A stretch of 64,000 nt of DNA from Leucocoprinus leucothites (GCA_013368445.1 JAACJO010000029.1:62001-126000); one strand, 5' to 3'; positions 46,142 to 57,991 are shown, numbered from the stretch's first letter. Made by a program: numbers and translations. Notes: a model not told the origin generated them from the sequence alone.

Positions 46142-48084
46142 GGTGCCTTGAGTCGTGAGGTTTTCAGGGGGCGCTGGGAAACCAGGTTTCTGGAAAAGCA
46201 CAGAGGAGACATAAAAGCTTTTATACCCTTGTATATCCGAAGTTTCTAGGGAAATAACTCGAGCCAATTCAGGGGAAAAGAGGAAGTTAATGTCAAATGT
46301 ATATCCGGGGAACCATCATGAGCGACTGTTACTCGAATGTGACAGAATTAGTTCGCCTATTCCTGGAAGGCAACGTTCGAGCACTAAGCATAGTACCATG
46401 AGTGGAAGTGAGCCAGCACTAAAATGGTCTGATATGGTAGACCGTAGGAGGGAGAACAGCCCAGTGTGGGAAAAATCCCTTTGCATTTTCGGAAACTGAA
46501 TTCAAAACAATTCGAGAACTCGGCAATTGCATGTGGCTTCGCCACGGTGCACCTGCTACCAGTTACTCCAACAACTTTTCTTAGAGGAGACAGACATGCG
46601 CAACACATCTCATGTGGTCGTTAAGCCTGCTCTCCGTTGCTTCGATTCAGGGGCTGTGCCACTCGATCTAATCTAAGCAAGAGAAAACTGAAGCTAATTT
46701 TCGTCTTGGTCAACTGCCGCCGGTGGGCAACGAGTCGTGCAAGTTATCTGTGGAATAGGTACCATTACTACTGGCAATGATAACTTGTACCCAGTAAATA
46801 CTTTGTGGATGGACTTGTAGTCGTTCATTTTGCTGTCCTCCCTATTGTTCCGATTGGATCAAAGATTCACCAGTGTCTTACCTCCTGATGCTATTCTAAG
46901 AGCTATAGCGTAACGACTATATAATATATTCATATCATCAGCCGGTTCTCCCCCTCACCACACTAAACTCTTCATGTGGACTCGAAGGTCCAAGGGGCTT
47001 CCCGGGTCTGCTCCTGTTTTTTATGTGACTTGGTTTCGTATGCTTGGGTGGATACTTGAGGTCTTCCTTCTAAGCTGCCACATGCATTCACTGCCTCATG
47101 GTTACAGGCATCACATTTCTAACATAAAAACAGAACTTTGAATGGCTGAAAAGTCCGAACAGCATCGCCAAATCGTGTGATGGCCCTCCTCGTGACGGAA
47201 TTCCAGCATCGCCAAGTTCACTTCGTGCTCTCTACTTATGGTAAAATTTTCGCTTAGTTACAGCCACATGAAATCGGCCAAAGGTGACTCAGAACCAGTT
47301 GTCCAAGGGTTCTCTCCCAAAACTTTCATCGCTAATTGACCACACGGTATACCGTCAGGGACACTCTTTTACCGCTGTTGGGCCGTGAGCAACACATACC
47401 TGGAGCGAAAGCTCTGTCCTAGCCGCATTCTTTGAATTCGTCCACATCGGCCTTCGAAATCTGGCGGGGAATAATTCCGAATATTCTGCGAAGGGGCTGA
47501 GCACGTGGGCGATCATTACGGGCCGAGCTGATACTGGGGGCTTGAAATAACTGGATTGTTTCAGACTCTTCGTAGCATTCTGTAACCAGGTTCTGTCAAA
47601 ACTATCTAGGCATGGAATTTTGATGCACAGCGAATCAGCAGCTATCAAAACTCTTGAAATTTAGAATACGTGTCTAGTTATTTCCATTCGGGGTACCATA
47701 TTACAGTAATCAATAACTCGTATACCAAGTGCACACCCATGCTACTTAATCCACGACAGAACTATATGTATCCTCAAGTTCAGGTAAGCTGTACTTTCCG
47801 GATCACCCTAGAAGGCAGTTATTGATCGATGATCCGTCACCCCTCACCAACTCCTGCCAAGCGCCCATGTTGAAAGTCACTCTTGCAACGTAATTCCCTA
47901 ACTGTGGTTTACCACCTTCAATATCTCTTAACAGCACGACCTGTCACGACCCATACGACCGGGAGCCTATAGATTTAAGCTCCTTCAAGTTTTTGCTGAG
48001 GTTCCGTTATTTTGACAAGCGCATATGGTATTTTCTCCGAAACGGCGAGTCGTGACCTACTTGAGTGTGTTGCAAGGCATTGAC
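46142..48084. other. Long gene-poor stretch
   Basis: Nearly 2 kb between divergent genes. The longest frame (minus 47355-47648) begins at TTG and matches nothing I know. A TATA-rich run (TATAATATATTCATATC) lies near 46920. No gene is called. Confidence 0.4.
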
Positions 48085-49061
48085 ATGACGGACAGTCTCA
48101 TCCCTTTACATGTTCTCTTGCTGTCCCTGCGTTCATCTGCCTTGATCATCAATGGCCTTTCATTCTGGCATTGGCCCGACAGCGACACATTACGACCCAT
48201 GCCTGGAGACACGGCGGCTATGACTGTTGAAGCAGAAGAGAGCGATCCGATTCGTGTTGATGTGATGTTATTTGATATCGATCGCGGTAACATTACCACT
48301 GGGTTGTCTAGTTTAAAGGTGTCGGCTCATACGAGGATTGGGTTTCAAATACCCCAAGTTCCGTCTGGGTGAGTTGACCATATTCTTTAAGAAACAGTCA
48401 TCTCATGCATTCATTTATGGCAGAAATTTTTGGATTCGTTTCGTTTCTTCGCAGTTAGTTCTTTCCGCGTATTCTGAATATGACCAGTTTACACATTCTT
48501 TATACAGGAACGGAGTTTTTGTCACCCAAACGCCTATGTTTCACATATACCCTCCTGGTTCGACCCAAGTTGCAGTTCCTCCGCCAACCGTGACTCCTTC
48601 GATTCCAAGTTCAGTTACTCAGTATGTAACAGAGCATTCGATAGTGCAAGGATAGAGGAGGGTACTGACAAGTTCTCTATTCATCATCTAGGATTTCCCC
48701 TACTATAGCCTCAACGTCTCCATCTAGCACCCCATCCAACAACTCCTCGACAACCTCCAGTAATACTCACACGATAATTGTTGCAACCCTTGGCGGAGTG
48801 GTACTCTTCCTTGTGTTACTGATCTTCGTGGTAGGGTTTCTCCAGCGTTGGATCAAGACATCACACCACTTGAATCATCTCGAGAAACCGAGTTCTCCGT
48901 TGTGGAGCCTATCATCCCTTGCTCCGAAAGGATCAGCAAAAGCATATTCCGCCGTGAGCAGGGCTGAAGCGCTGCAGAAAGAAAGAGAGCAATTGGACAA
49001 AGAGACTTGGATAATCCAAGGAACCGCGGGCAGCTTGACGAGATCCCTACAACGAGCATGA
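48085..49061 (+). CDS. Single-pass membrane protein with Ser/Thr-rich stalk
   Basis: The ATG at 48085 opens MTDSLIPLHVLLLSLRSSALIING, a weak signal peptide, then an extracellular-type domain (LFDIDRGNITTG...THTRIGFQIPQVPSG), a short exon (NGVFVTQTPMFHIYPPGSTQV), a Ser/Thr/Pro stalk (STSPSSTPSNNSSTTSSNT), one strong membrane helix (IIVATLGGVVLFLVLLIFVVGFLQRW) and a charged cytoplasmic tail with AEALQKEREQLDKETW. This layout is common in agaricomycetes and resembles wall-stress sensors in general architecture only. Introns near 48370-48420, 48460-48510 and 48639-48690. Without a further intron it stops at 49061. Function unknown. Confidence 0.55.
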
Positions 49062-49459
49062 GAGGCATGAAATCAGGGGATGTTCAGGCAGAGAGGGGGT
49101 GTCAAATCCAGCGAAATCCAGAGCCCTCTACAAATGACTTAGGAGAAGAGGTGGAGGTTGAATGGATCTCGATAAGTGGTTGTAGTATATAGCTGAACCA
49201 GATTAATGATGACATTATCGAGTATATCTTAAGCACTGATTGTTCCAATTGGACTTATCGTGCGAGTGACTATTCTTAACTTTCACCTGGAGTTCACGCC
49301 CAAATTCAAGTCCGTCTGACGAAATGGCTGTGCCATTCATCAACTTAGCCAGCACAATGGAGATCCCTCGGGGGCCGTCTAGTAGCAAACACAGTTTTTA
49401 GACCTCGACGTCGATAAATGAGTGTATACCAGAGGCATAAGCAATAATTGGAAAATATA

Positions 49460-50602
49460 TTAATGAGCAGCCCCTTCAATATCGTGAGTATTGAATTCAA
49501 CAGCAGCAGGGCGTTTCTCCCCGACAACACGTATCCTGAGCATGATAACGTATCGCACCAGAACGAAGACGATGATCTGCCCAGCGGCGATTCCAAGGAT
49601 GTAACCAGCCAGTAAAGGGCCTTGTTCCTTCGGGTCCAAGAAGGTATAAGCTAGAGAAATTGTGACAGTGGTTCGAATTGGGAGAAGGGGGGTGTTGATG
49701 AGAGATAAGGTAACCAGAACGGCTGTAGGGGAACTCACGATAGAATCCTTGAGTCGACTGAGTCAAATATGCAACACCAAGATACAATCCCAGGAGAACG
49801 ATAGTTGCAGGCAATTGAATCCAAGGCAAGGACGGGAGATTGGTGAAAATGAGTTCAAATAGAACAAATAGAGTATTCATGACATGTTGCGATATGTTTG
49901 ACCATGCTGTATGAGTGCAAAGTCAGTACTTGGCATAAACCTCAGGTGAATACTCAAGAGAGCGCACCAGTAAATGTATCAGAAAAGCTATCTGGTGTAG
50001 CAAGTAGAACCCCGTATACTATTGTCACAATGATGGCTGGAGTTAGGATGTCATTCATGAGTGTAATCAGCCTTGGCACCCAAGTACGGTATGAAATGCC
50101 TCACGGAGGGCGGCAATCGTTGAGAAGAGGAGCTCATGTAGGTACTGGAGCGGTCTGGGCCACGATTGAAGCGGATAACGTGCATCATCTCCGGATTTTA
50201 TGGCTTTTGCAAATATCACCGACTGTACACCAGAAGCCCAAAGCCAAGCAGTTACCCCGATGTATGAGAGATGGGTGAAGTACGAGAAGTATCTGCGGCA
50301 GGCCAATGCGGTTCGGGTGTCAGATTTCGGTTTGGATGCGTCTCGAGGAAGGGCTTGCGTGCTAGTGGGGTCTGAATGAACACCCATCCAAATCAGGACA
50401 ACCAGGTTTGTTACAAGGGAATAGAGTCCGAGTAACAGACGGATGAAACCAAGAACCGCTGGAGAACATAGATACGGTGTGGCGTATCTGGCTTCTGGGT
50501 CAAAGTGAGGTAGATGCGGCCTTGAGTATCGCTCAATGGGCCTGATGGAACAGAGTGTGCGGGTGCACTATCGAACCACCAGGCAAGTGCCACGGTCTTC
50601 AT
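49460..50602 (-). CDS. FAR-17a/AIG1-like membrane protein
   Basis: Multi-pass protein with segments in family order: HFDPEARYATPYLCSPAVLGFIRLLLGLYSLVTNLVVLIWMG, FSYFTHLSYIGVTAWLWASGVQSVIFA, LQYLHELLFSTIAALR, AIIVTIVYGVLLATPDSF, AWSNISQHVMNTLFVLFELIFTNLPSLPW, IVLLGLYLGVAYLTQSTQGFY, and after an intron PYTFLDPKEQGPLLAGYILGIAAGQIIVFVLVRYVIML. The conserved His in SQHVMNTLF and the GFYPYTFLD stretch suggest the AIG1/FAR-17a family, whose animal members hydrolyse fatty-acid esters of hydroxy fatty acids using Thr and His. The start at 50602 (MKTVALAW, then a very short intron) is a guess. It ends DIEGAAH. Confidence 0.65.
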
Positions 50603-50649
50603 TACTCGAGCCCAGCGCGCCACAAACACAATGCACTAGCACCTGAAGC

Positions 50650-52140
50650 AGGGACTGGGATCAATCAGCGTGAGAAACATCACATCATATCACAAGTAGG
50701 GGCTGCGCACTGCCTTGGCTTACCCTCTCTCGTCCCCCCACCCTGCCAAAAGTTAATACCGCTTCTCAGGCAACTGCAGTGTGGGATCGCCTGCAGCGGC
50801 ATGTCGAGCACGGGTAATTGTGAGGCAAGAGCCGTGCCGTCCACCCCCTCCAAGCCTGAGCGCTTTTGCGCCATGTAACTTGTTCTCGCTGGGCCAGGCC
50901 CTCCTCCCCTCTTTCTTTTCCACTTTCACCACTCCTCTGCTCCAGGGATCGCGTTTTCGCGCACTTTACAAGGCAGAGAGGCCGCCAAGACTGCAGATGC
51001 CATCAGGTGGCTCATAAACTTCTTGCAAACGCTTGTTACCGCTCGGATTGAAGGCACCGCAGCGAGTCACAAGCTCGCCGTGCTCGCTGTGGATGCAGCG
51101 TGCCGCTACTTGGTGAGACTTCAATTCAACATTGAGAAGCAGTGAGTTGCTCGTCTACGCCGCCGCGTGGTTTTATGTGAGCCACACCCTCTTAATCCTT
51201 CTGTCTCCTGTCTGATATCAGACCAACAAGAAACCGTCACCGAAAGATACGAGCATCTATATGGCCAGGGATGCCCCCTTGGTGACGTTGCACTCCCCGA
51301 TCCCCCGCCTCTGTCAGTAAGAACCATACTCGCTGGCTGTGAGGTTGCCAGCATTTGGTGCCACGTGAAGATGCTTTACCAAGACAGGGCGAAATACACA
51401 GATTCGTCCTGGCACCCTGAAGAGCGCTTCAGAGCTGGGCTCAGGCATTCGTGGGATATCTCCTTTGTAAACGGTGTTCATCGATACCTGGCAAGTGATA
51501 CACCCCTGCTGGAAGCAGATATCACTTTACTAACCTCTGTTTAAAGATATATCACAAGGACCGCTTTGACGAGATCCACGGCTAACGCTGCCCTCGAGCA
51601 ATCCTCAGTCACCAAGTTGCCCGGCCCTCTCCTTCTAGTATCGACATTATCGACGTAGACGCAGATGGTTCTGATAACGACCGTCCCTTGCTGTGAGTGC
51701 TGGCACTAATACTATTCCGCCTTACCAAGTGCTGATGCGCAGCAAAGCTCTTTTTCTCATCCCACTTCCGACCAGAACATGCCGCCCCCGCCAGTGCCAG
51801 CAGAGAACAAGGTCGACCAGAAGGCCAATGCCTACCAGGTCGCTGGACTCCACCTCGCTCACGCCAAGGTTCGCGACAACAATGTCGGGGCAGGCACCAA
51901 AGGCGACGTCATGGCTGTCTTGACAGTCCGCCTTTACTATGTAAGTGAATCTTTTACATCTCCTGCTGGCTTAGTGTGTTAACTTGAGAGGATTATTTTT
52001 ATTTTTAGGAAATGGTGCGACGAGGCTACGAGACCAAGTACCTCCGTGACGCTCCTATACTCTTCAGGAGCGACTTTAAGCACCTTGCCACCTACTCTGA
52101 TCGATTTACTTTTATGTGAGTATCATGATCCGCTCTCATT
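50650..52140 (+). CDS. Unrecognised spliced gene or gene remnant
   Basis: Plus-strand coding-like pieces occur in sequence: AIRWLINFLQTLVTARIEG...LAVLAVDAACRYLVRLQFNIEK (51000-51140), RYEHLYGQGCPLGDVALPDPPPLSVRTILAGCEVASIWCHVKMLYQDR...WDISFVNGVHRYL (51220-51490), SSIDIIDVDADGSDNDRPLL (51638-51695) and VPAENKVDQKANAYQVAGLHLAHAKVRDNNVGAGTKGDVMAVLTVRLYY joined across an intron (51941-52009) to EMVRRGYETKYLRDAPILFRSDFKHLATYS. I could not join them in one frame without a stop, and recognise no domain. Boundaries are approximate. Confidence 0.3.
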
Positions 52141-52640
52141 TGCAATGATCGTTGTTTTAACTTGTCTGCTTCCCCCTGCCCTAGCTTGAAATTTCATTAT
52201 CTTGCTATTCTCACTCCCGCCTCCCTACGTCCCCTGTGTGCTTCTGATGCGTTGCCCCTCCTGCGTTAATACTGAATGCGTGTGTTCCAATCTTTTACCG
52301 GTTCAATATACTCTTTTCCCCCCATTGGAACGCCGCGAGTCTTGTGATTCATCTCATTAGCTCTCAAACCCTTGCGCTACTCGATTGTGCTGAGTGATCT
52401 ATTCCCAATTCCCACAACATATCCAAAGCTCACGGGGTCTGCATAACTGCGCCCAATAGCCAATCGCGTTGCTTGATACATCCCAAGAACAGTGCGATTC
52501 GGTAGCAAGACATCCACTAAAGAAGCAGAAGCAAGATGACTGCACCTTTTAGGGTCTGTGGATGAAATCGCGAACGCAAACACTCGCGAGCTTCTGGGCG
52601 CGATCTGCAAATTCCTTTCCAACCCTTTTATGGAGGTTAT

Positions 52641-53300
52641 ATGGACCACCTACAGCAGTCTTCCTCGCCGCCAATGCTCCGACTCCCCAATGAAGTCTTG
52701 TTGCACATCCTCCGTCTTTGCGACAAAGAGACAGTTTCAAATTGGTGACTTGTCTCGGCGAGTTTCAATAAAGCAGCCACAGCACACTCTTTTGCACTTT
52801 GGCCATCCGTACTCCCCGAAACTAGGAGTTATTCAACCCAGCATCCTGCTCCGAAGTAAGTTTGCCACTTGAAACTTCGCACCCGACCTCCAATATTGCA
52901 AAACACAAAGGAGATATGCCAGACGATCCTATCTTTTCCGAACCTCGACACCATCACCATTTCTGCTCCCGGTACCCTTCAGCTCGATTTTTCCACTCCA
53001 GCTTCACCTTTAAAACATATCCAAGCCGAGAGTGGTGCGATTCCTGCTTTACAAGCAATGTCAGAATCGGGGTCACCGTACCCGGCCTTCGAACCCTTGT
53101 GTTTCAAGGGACCCTCTGCCTTCCTTTCCTCGCCGCTCACGCCCACCTCACCAAACTCGAAATTATTAGAGTTGGCAGGCTAGTTGACCACTATTATGGC
53201 CCAGATCTAGGGCGCATCCACCTACCCCGCCTGGATACACTTTCCATTGACGATATTGGTATCCGCGCATACTCTTATCTCGTCGATTTGGAACTCTACA
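52641..53300 (+). pseudogene. F-box/LRR pseudogene
   Basis: The ATG at 52641 gives an F-box: LRLPNEVLLHILRLCDKETVSNW, then an in-frame TGA (52746-52748) and, directly in the same frame, LVSASFNKAATAHSFALWPS, the normal second half of the motif. A CGA-to-TGA change would explain it. Leucine-rich pieces follow in shifting frames (ICQTILSFPNLDTITIS, then AHLTKLEIIRVG and IHLPRLDTLSID near 53140-53260), so there is at least one frameshift as well. Its 3' part is overlapped by the oppositely transcribed coiled-coil gene. Not closely related to the F-box gene at 39.2 kb. Confidence 0.65.
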
Positions 53301-53736
53301 CAGCTGACGTACGTGGTCAGCATCAAAATCAGCCTGCAATTGTTCATGAGCCTCGCGTTCTTCTCGTTCTCTGTCTGCGTAGTGCCAGCTGTCGCGTTCT
53401 AAGCGCTGGACAGCCAGCTCCCTTTCTCCGAGTTTGGCTTCAAGCTCTATACGCGCCGTCTGGGCTTGCAGTACCTGACGCTCGAGTGATGCATGACAGA
53501 TACTATTGGTAAAGAGCTGTGTGCGATGCTGGCGTTTCGATGTCGAAAACTGAGGGTCTGATTCCCTGTGAATATGTGTATCATTTGGGAAAATAAATAC
53601 ACCCACCACGCTCGAGTTCTGCGGCCAGTGAGTCTCGCTTAACCGCAGTAGCAGTAGTTCGTGCAGACGGTGTAGGAATGGAGGACGAGGCGCGCAGGGG
53701 CCTTCTCAGCGGACGAGCCCTCTCCTCGCTGCTCAT
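53166..53736 (-). CDS. Small coiled-coil protein
   Basis: ATG 53736 opens MSSEERARPLRRPLRASSSIPTPSARTTATAVKRDSLAAELERG; an intron of about 100 bp (donor near 53604, acceptor near 53505) leads to GICHASLERQVLQAQTARIELEAKLGERELAVQRLERDSWHYADREREEREAHEQLQADFDAD, a strongly predicted coiled coil with heptad Leu/Ala spacing. A donor-like GTACGT follows near 53310, so the true C-terminus may lie in another exon; without it the frame runs to 53166 across the F-box pseudogene. Function unknown. The start codon is only 62 bp from that of the divergent DUF262 gene. Confidence 0.5.
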
Positions 53737-53798
53737 GGGAGGTGGTAGAAAGTAGCCAAACACGATCAAACAAAGTGCAGTAACTCTTCCTCCTCCCC
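53737..53798. promoter_or_regulatory. Very short divergent promoter
   Basis: Only 62 bp separate two start codons on opposite strands, so leaders must be tiny or transcription must start inside the neighbouring gene. No TATA box is visible. Confidence 0.5.
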
Positions 53799-55585
53799 AT
53801 GGCCGACGACGAAGCTTACTCGTCTCTCTCCGATATTACTTCCGACTTTGAGAACGGCAATGGCGAATCAGAGGTGAATGAAGTAGTCGACGGTGAGGAC
53901 GTCCCCATGGACGGAGCTTCTGACCACAAAAGCCCCTCCAAGCCTCGGGGAGGTCGGCGCGCTGCTGGGACCAAGAAGGGCAACAAGGAGAAAGGAAGTG
54001 GATATACCATCAAGGATGCCCTCAAAGCCCCGCGCGCAACGACATACATTTCCTAAGCCCTGTTTGACTAGATTGTCAGCGGGGATATTGACCTGGATCC
54101 TGAATACCAGCGAGGTCCGCCCAGCTATCCGCCAGTCTATCGTATCATTTCTGACTCTCTGTCCTCTAGACGTTGTATGGCCTGAAGCAAAGCAAGTTGG
54201 CCTCATCGATTCTATATTCCGCAACTTTTATATCCCACCCGTCAACTTTGGTGAGCTATTCGCTGTACCGGGCTTATTTTCACTCACGTAGCTTGTAGCC
54301 GTTAGCGCAAACGATGATGGGTCTGAACATAGAATATGCATCGACGGAAAGCAGCGTCTCACTTCCATATACCGCTTTATGCTCGGATTGGCACGTCCTC
54401 CTCCCACCCTACCATCCAACTTTTCTAATCCTCTCCTTTGACAGGTATACCGTAAGTCCACCCTATCAACCCGTCTCACATACATAGAAATCAACCCACC
54501 CACGCAGACCGTGACCGGAAAACCAGTGAAAAACTCTGGTACCAAGATTCCTCCTCCGGCTCCCGCAAATCCCGCACTCTCCTTCCCGACAAATACCGCC
54601 GTCTCTTCGCCAACAAACAAATCGTCTGCGTCGAATACATGGACATCTCTGACAAAGACGAACGCGAGATCTTTCAGCGCGTACAACTCGGAATGGTGCT
54701 CACCCCAGCAGAAAAGCTCGGCGTGCTCAAATCACCCCGCGCAGATTTCATTCATCATCTCCAATCCACGTTCTTCAAAGACGCAGACTCTGCGTTGACG
54801 TCTCTCGCGTGGGATAGGTCGAGAGGAACTTTCAGGTGTTTGGCCACCATTCTGTGGTGCATCGACCGCTATTGGCAGAGCCCGAGGTTACTCGCCAATG
54901 CGGGAACTATACAACAACTCGAAACGTACCTCAATTCACCAAACTCCGTTTCTGCCAAGTCCAAGTCCTCCATCACCGCCGGCTTCACCACTCTCCAATC
55001 CATGCTCACCTCATCTGATCCCACCATCACACTCCCGTTCTGAATCTCTCCCGCTGATATGGGGATAGAAAACGGCAGCAAGTCTGAAAAAGTCTCCCCA
55101 ATCGAGTTTATCTGTATCTGTCTCTTGGTGTTGGTTTGGAGGACGCAACTGGGATTGAAGGGTATAGCCAAGGCCATCACAGCGATGAGGAGAGATATCA
55201 GAAGTGAACATGTCGACGTCAGGATGAACACGCGCGTTGGCAAAACGATGCTAACGTTCTTGAAGGAATGCCTGTGGAGGACTATGACGAAGACGATGAA
55301 TCGAGCGGAATGGCGCAGGACAGGGAGGAAGGAGAGTTGATACCGGCGTCAAAGAGGACGCCTACAAAGGCAAAGACGAAAGCCAAGGAAGTCACAAGGA
55401 TTGGTCCACCCTCGAAAAAGCGGAAGCGCCCAGCCGAAGTGGAGGATCCTCACGACTCAGCAGCATCGGATGCTACACCCACGCCCGCTTCACCGAAATC
55501 TTCGAAATCGACGACGGTGAACAAGAGTCGGTTAGCAGGTATAAGAAAGGCTACCCAACCGCTTCAGGCGAGGCCGGGCGAGTAG
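53799..55585 (+). CDS. DUF262 domain protein, interrupted by in-frame TGA
   Basis: The N-terminal 70 residues are acidic then basic (DYxSD-type, PSKPRGGRRAAGTKKGNKEK). The DUF262 core follows: DIDLDPEYQRDVVWPEAKQVGLIDSIFRNFYIPPVNFA and RICIDGKQRLTSIYRFM, with the diagnostic YQRxxVW and DGKQRL motifs; then HRDRKTSEKLWYQD, EYMDISDKDEREIFQRVQLGMVLTPAEKL and RCLATILWCIDRYWQSPRL. DUF262 occurs in bacterial GmrS-type nucleases and ParB-like folds; its role in fungi is unknown. The frame meets TGA at 55041-55043 but goes on in the same frame with SEKVSPIEFICICLLVLV and, after a 62-bp intron, a basic nuclear-type tail (SKKRKRPAEVED) to 55585. So the gene is either truncated at 55043 or carries a nonsense change. 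Confidence 0.7.
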
Positions 55586-55852
55586 CTGGCTTTGACTGGA
55601 TGGATTCTTGGGTGTTGCCGTGTGATTCTTCGGTGTTTATGTTTGTTATCGACTTATTCAGTGCTCCGTTTAGTGAATGGGTAATAGACTTGGATTTTCT
55701 AGAGTATAGTCTAGGGTCAACCAATTCTCACTCTGAACAATCCCAGTCGCCTGTCTCTGAATTGCTGCGCAGCCCCACAAACGTTACTAAGCGTCCCATG
55801 TCTCACTATCATATTTCATCAAGCATGAAACTAGATATCCCCAAAACCCACA

Positions 55853-56729
55853 ATGCCTATCCCTCCTGAAGTCGAAGAGGCCAAACCCCAATTCCACCCC
55901 TCGTTCGACGATGAAGACGCCGATACCGTTCTTTCTTCCAATGACCACATGCTCTTCCGTCTTCCCCGCGTCACACTGCGAAAATCATCGGGGCATTTTC
56001 GTAATATCTTCGACTCTCCAAAAGGGAAAGATTCCGAACCACCTGAATACAAGATCCCGTTTCCCACAATACCACTCGAGCGCGTCTTGTGTCTGATTAG
56101 CGGGTTACCAGTTCCCATCGAGAAGCTCTCGTTTTCCGAGATAGATGCTATGGTAGATGTGATGCAGTATCTCGATACTCCAGGCCCATTATCGACGATT
56201 AGAGTATCTGTCACCCGTTAATTTCGTAACGAGCCGATATCAGCTTACGGACTTGCTGTAAAAATGGGCTGGGACGACGTCGCACAACAAGCTGCAGAGA
56301 TGACTTTACCTCTCACCATTTTCTCTTCCAACAATTTCCAATTCGTCAACCCAACTCTCCCACCTCCCCAGCTCATCCTCCCTTCTATCCCTCCTCCATC
56401 TCCACCAACGCCGCAAAAACCTCTTCCGCACCCAACTTTACTCGCGCTCCCAGTTTTAAATGACTTGCCGTATCTGCTACGACCCCACTTACTGGCGGTT
56501 GCTCGTCGCTCGTCTGATAGACGAAATCGATAGAAATTGTAGTGGGCAGACCATTCTGGCACCGAGTGGATTGGAAGAGTGGAGCGAGACAAAGAAATGT
56601 TGGGAGAGGAGTCCGTGTAGGGATCCGGGATGTGATTATAGGCATGGGGCGGCGAATAAAGCAGCAACGCTGAAGAAGATAAGAAATATTGTAGAGCACT
56701 TGCCCAAAGATTTACAAAGTTTCAATTAA
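55853..56729 (+). CDS. BTB/POZ-like domain protein
   Basis: MPIPPEVEEAKPQFHPSF then DADTVLSSNDHMLFRLPRVTLRKSSGHFRNIFDS, the opening of the agaricomycete BTB-like family (ligand-type 'D.v.l.s.D...F.vhr..L...S..F'). Then PFPTIPLERVLCLISGLPVPIEKLSFSEIDAMVDVMQYLDTPGPL and, past a short intron near 56210-56242, YGLAVKMGWDDVAQQAAEMTL. A proline-rich stretch follows, and a change of frame around 56460 (intron or frameshift) leads to YWRLLVARLIDEIDRNC...RDPGCDYRHGAANKAATLKKIRNIVEHLP. BTB folds mediate protein-protein contacts, often with Cullin-3; the partner here is unknown. A decayed relative lies at 1-540. Confidence 0.65.
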
Positions 56730-56861
56730 GCCTCCAGTTATGCAAACCGGTGCAGATTTTAATTTAATATGAAATAAACTGCATTTATCCCGCCCCAAAT
56801 AAAGGGAAGAAACTGTAGATGACCTTCAACACCCTTTAATCCTTTACTCATCTTGCATTAG

Positions 56862-57991
56862 GGCTGGGGCGTTCGTACTATCACGCTTGTCGACTCTGGC
56901 CGTGTCTCCTTTTCCAATCCCGTCTGCCAACCTCTATTCGAATTCGAAGACTGTCTAAACGGCGGAGCGCCGAAAGCCGAATGCGCCGCCTCACGCCTGA
57001 AGAAGATATTCCCCGGGATCGTATGTTCTCTTCCCCCCCTTGCTCTTCTTCACATTGAAACATGAAATAGAACGCTACGGGCCATACCCTCGCGATACCC
57101 ATGCCAGGTCATCCCATACCCAACACACCTTCCTCCTTGTCCCAAGCCAAAGCCGACGTAGCTCAACTCGAACAACTCATCGACGAGCACGATGTGGTAT
57201 TCCTGCTCATGGACTCGAGAGAATCTCGATGGCTACCTACGGTTATCGGTGCTACCAAGGACAAGGTTCGTGCTCTGAACTAGCTTGAATTTGTTTTGAC
57301 GAGGTTGATTATAGACCGTGCCGAACGCCGCCCTTGGATTTGGCACTTTTCTCGTCATGCGTCATGGCGCTCATGCCTCTACCGCCACACCAACAGTTCA
57401 ACAACGCCTCGGATGCTATTATTGCAATGACATTGTCGCCCCCACTGACGTACGTTTGCCACTCCCGCACACACGACCTTGACTTACACTTTCCAGTCAC
57501 TCACAGATCGAACGCTGGATCAAATGTGCACCGTCACACGACCAGGTTTAACTCCCATCGCAGCATCAACAGTTGTCGAGCTCCTCGCTTCACTCTTACA
57601 ACATCCACTTGGGTGCTTTTAGTTGTCCTCGGATATGTTTGTTACTCACAAGGCCACCAACAGCGTAAACGCACCCGCACCACTACCTCAACAAGATCTT
57701 GGCAAAATACCCGATGATACAAGCATTCTTGGATCTGTACCACATCAGATCCGCGGTTTCCTCGCCCAGTTCCGAAACTTGCCCCTCGTCGGTGCGGCAT
57801 ATGGTAAATGCACCGGATGTAGTGAAACTGTAAGCGGCTTTGATTTTCTCTTCCCGGCTCAAATGACTGATGATTGTCGTTCCCAGGTCCTTCGATCGTA
57901 CGAAAAGGAAGGCTTCGACATGTTACTCAAGGCGTTTAATGATCAAAAGTATTTGGAGAGCGTCGAGTGGGATGAAGAGGACGATTTTTGA
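56862..57991 (+). pseudogene. ATG7: ATG7 fragment lacking its N-terminal two-thirds
   Basis: ATG7 is the E1-like enzyme that activates Atg8 and Atg12 in autophagy. This copy begins directly after a splice acceptor (CATTAG, 56856-56861) with [20 protein letters not shown], so it lacks the whole N-terminal domain and the GxGxxG nucleotide-binding loop that should stand just upstream. What remains is clean: [95 protein letters not shown] with the active-site Cys, [18 protein letters not shown] and the acidic end WDEEDDF. Five introns splice in frame. The two CxxC zinc pairs are present. The BTB gene ends only 132 bp upstream, leaving no room for missing exons. Confidence 0.85.

Noticed and set aside
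47355..47648. 97-codon minus-strand frame
   Set aside because: Starts at TTG rather than ATG, with no domain and no neighbouring exons.
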